Assembly (NCBI GenBank): GCA_030141605.1
Contig: JAQGDQ010000042.1
Span: forward strand, 434,001 to 498,000
DNA: 64,000 nt
From: Tubiluchus corallicola
Taxonomy: Eukaryota > Priapulida > Priapulimorpha > Priapulimorphida > Tubiluchidae
Direction of reading: 5' to 3'
In this document: positions 62,401-64,000 of the stretch, one piece after another
How the letters are laid out: the number at the start of each line of letters is the position of its first letter
How positions within the stretch are numbered: position 1 is the first letter of the stretch
Program-made: the position numbers and the translations under genes
The notes under the pieces: model-generated
The model's input: the letters and a program-made list of their open reading frames with translations, nothing else
The model's database searches: none
Told to the model about the DNA's origin: nothing

Positions 62401-63567
62401 ATTACCATGCTGTTTGTAAATTGAAAATCACGGCAAAAGGGGTTTTAACTTTTTACCATGACACTAGCCAGCAGTGACCCGTAGATTTGACAAAAAACAA
62501 TAGATTAACAATAACAGTAAAAAGTATCAACTGAATACGAGTGTGAGATTTCTTTCCTTTATATGAGAAAATTGGAAGCACCTATGCATGGCAAGTCTGC
62601 ACACGAGAAAACAGTTCTGATCATGCAAAATTTCAATGTCCATTAGAAGAAACTGTCTGCAATGCAATTCACATTCAAGTTTTCAATATTTATACTAAAC
62701 TTAATTACAGAGGAAATGCAATGCAACTGTCACCCAAACAGCTTAAAATTACTTCCAAATACCACTTTATATGCACTGATGCAAGTATGCATATTAATGC
62801 AGCCTGCAGTCGAACATAGTACAAAATTTTTGCACACAATACCAGTTAGGAGCAGCTTTAACAGTGGACTGCAACACAGCCATACAGGGTGCATGGGCAT
62901 GGTCATAATTATTTTTATGCAAATGGCTTTATTTGCTTGAGGTTTAACATGTCCAAACTTAGCTGCACAAAAATTGCACTAAATGGCAAATAATAATCAA
63001 ATTTCTTGTAAAAAAAGCATCACTTACGATGCAGTCATAAGAATGATTTTTAACAAAGTCTACTAAATAACAAAGTTACAAATGACAATTAAAAATTCTC
63101 TAATTACACTTAGTGCAGTTCCTTTCCTAATCAACTTTTTTTTTGTTTTTTATAATCAACCAACTTTCATTAAAACATGTTGTTACAAATCATAACAGCG
63201 TACATAACACTATCATCAAATACTTCAACAGTCATCAATAATTAAAACAATCGAACAATCACCACTCACTGTTTCACACGTTACTCATAATATTGCAACT
63301 GATTAAAAAAACTCAAAGGTGACGAGAGTAAAGATGTTAGCATTCCCCACTAAAACAAACATTAGAGAAATATAGTAAAATTTGTATGGAATATAAAATT
63401 TAGTAATTTGTAATTTTGTTAAAGCATGATTTGGTCTGACAAGTCTAAAACTACCTAACAAACTTAATACAAGTTTTCAAACAAGGAAATAATTTTAGTT
63501 GCATTAATGTCTAAACATTGCTATGAATAAAAAAATAAAAGACAAAATTATATATATAGCAAATAAA
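59409..63567. other. Region between CLTC and the right-edge gene
   Basis: No recognisable gene. Three items are notable. 61019-61335 is open in several frames on both strands without family resemblance. 61266-61336 holds two 35-base tandem copies (CAACTCTG...ACCAAACAT). On the minus strand 61687-61651 is a 37-base block with a good acceptor (CATTTTTTAG) and donor (CATGTAAGTG) that could be a small exon. A minus-strand AATAAA lies at 61367-61372. The 4.1 kb may be largely 3' UTR or intron of the minus-strand gene at the edge. Confidence 0.4.
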
Positions 63568-63730
63568 GGATTCAGTTTGCAGCCTGCCAAACTGTACAAA
63601 AAAATCATAATTTGCAAAAACTAAAAAGCAACTGAGTGTTGGATTCAGTTTGCAGTGTGCCAAACTGACAAAAAACATGATTTGCAAAAAGTAAAACTAA
63701 ATGCTGAATTCAATTTGCAGTGTGTAACTA
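63568..63730. repeat. Tandem repeat of about 65-73 bp
   Basis: Units start GGATTCAGTTTGCAG at 63568 and 63641, and a partial third starts GAATTCAATTTGCAGTGTG at 63705. They share GTGCCAAACTG, CAAAAAA and ATGATTTGCAAAAA blocks. It lies directly downstream of the stop codon of the minus-strand gene, thus in its presumed 3' UTR. Confidence 0.85.
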
Positions 63731-63756
63731 CACTTAAAAGCTTGAGAAGATTTAAA

Positions 63757-63815
63757 TTAGCGAGCTAATTTTTCCTCAGTAATGCCTTTTGGCAGCCTTA
63801 TGTTACGCTGAGAGT
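63757..63815 (-). CDS. Terminal exon of an unidentified minus-strand gene
   Basis: On the minus strand a good acceptor (GCAAGTTAATTTTAG) is followed by a 59-base open block encoding SQRNIRLPKGITEEKLAR and then TAA (63757-63759). The composition (basic and acidic residues, Pro-Lys-Gly) is that of real coding sequence in contrast with the AT-rich surroundings, and the codon phase at the 5' edge is 2. The rest of the gene would lie beyond base 64000. I do not recognise the family from 18 residues. The alternative is a chance open block behind an AG, which the acceptor quality makes less likely. Confidence 0.6.
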
Positions 63816-64000
63816 CTAAAATTAACTTGCTAATTTATAAAAAGGAGATAAGATAAAATCTGTAGGACTTATCTCTAAAATAATTTGAATGAAAAACAAC
63901 AAAAACTAAAAATCCACCTAACAAAAATCTCATTAGACAAGCAAACTAAACCTAGCAACAACGAGTAATAAAGCAGATGTGAGCAAAGTCATCACAACAG

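Overview
This is AT-rich nuclear DNA from an animal. Four protein-coding genes can be read completely: CASD1, IFT20, CTR9 and clathrin heavy chain (CLTC) or, with ASPDH, five in all. All use spliceosomal introns with GT-AG borders or are intronless in their coding part. The gene set (sialic-acid O-acetyltransferase, an intraflagellar-transport subunit, a Paf1-complex subunit, an animal-type aspartate dehydrogenase, clathrin), the many 5'-truncated LINE tails and the short-LTR Gypsy-like element suggest an invertebrate, perhaps an early-branching one such as a sponge. The species cannot be fixed from the sequence alone.

Layout from left to right. 1-5.4 kb is a graveyard of non-LTR retrotransposon pieces, ending in one orphan exon of an N6AMT1-like methyltransferase (NPPY motif, 5378-5461). 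5.5-8.4 kb holds nothing recognisable. CASD1 lies on the minus strand as one uninterrupted 812-codon frame (8454-10892). 11-16 kb is intergenic with two more LINE tails and degenerate repeats. IFT20 (minus, four coding exons, 16201-19914) and CTR9 (plus, one coding exon, 21198-24875) are head to head over about 1.3 kb. A dispersed repeat of about 1.1-1.3 kb occurs twice, once in IFT20 intron 2 and once just after CTR9. ASPDH (plus, eight exons, 27723-39095) has a 6-kb first intron holding an 8-bp-TSD element with hAT-like ends, a LINE tail and a decayed LTR retrotransposon with both LTRs. Its last intron holds a striking fold-back element with about 165-bp terminal inverted repeats around six 32-bp tandem units. 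CLTC (plus, 32 exons, 41784-59012, 1674 residues) was assembled exon by exon with every splice phase matching; it includes one GC-AG intron and one NAGNAG acceptor. 59-63.7 kb is largely empty. The final coding exon of an unidentified minus-strand gene enters from the right edge (63757-63815).

The genes are functionally unrelated housekeeping genes, not an operon or a cluster. Shared features are YY1-like ATATGGCG / GCCATCTTG motifs 80-160 bp upstream of the start codons of CASD1, ASPDH and CLTC, and RFX/X-box-like sites near IFT20 and upstream of CASD1. Apart from the genes, the window is mainly a record of transposition: at least seven LINE 3' fragments, one LTR element, one hAT-like element and several fold-back elements.
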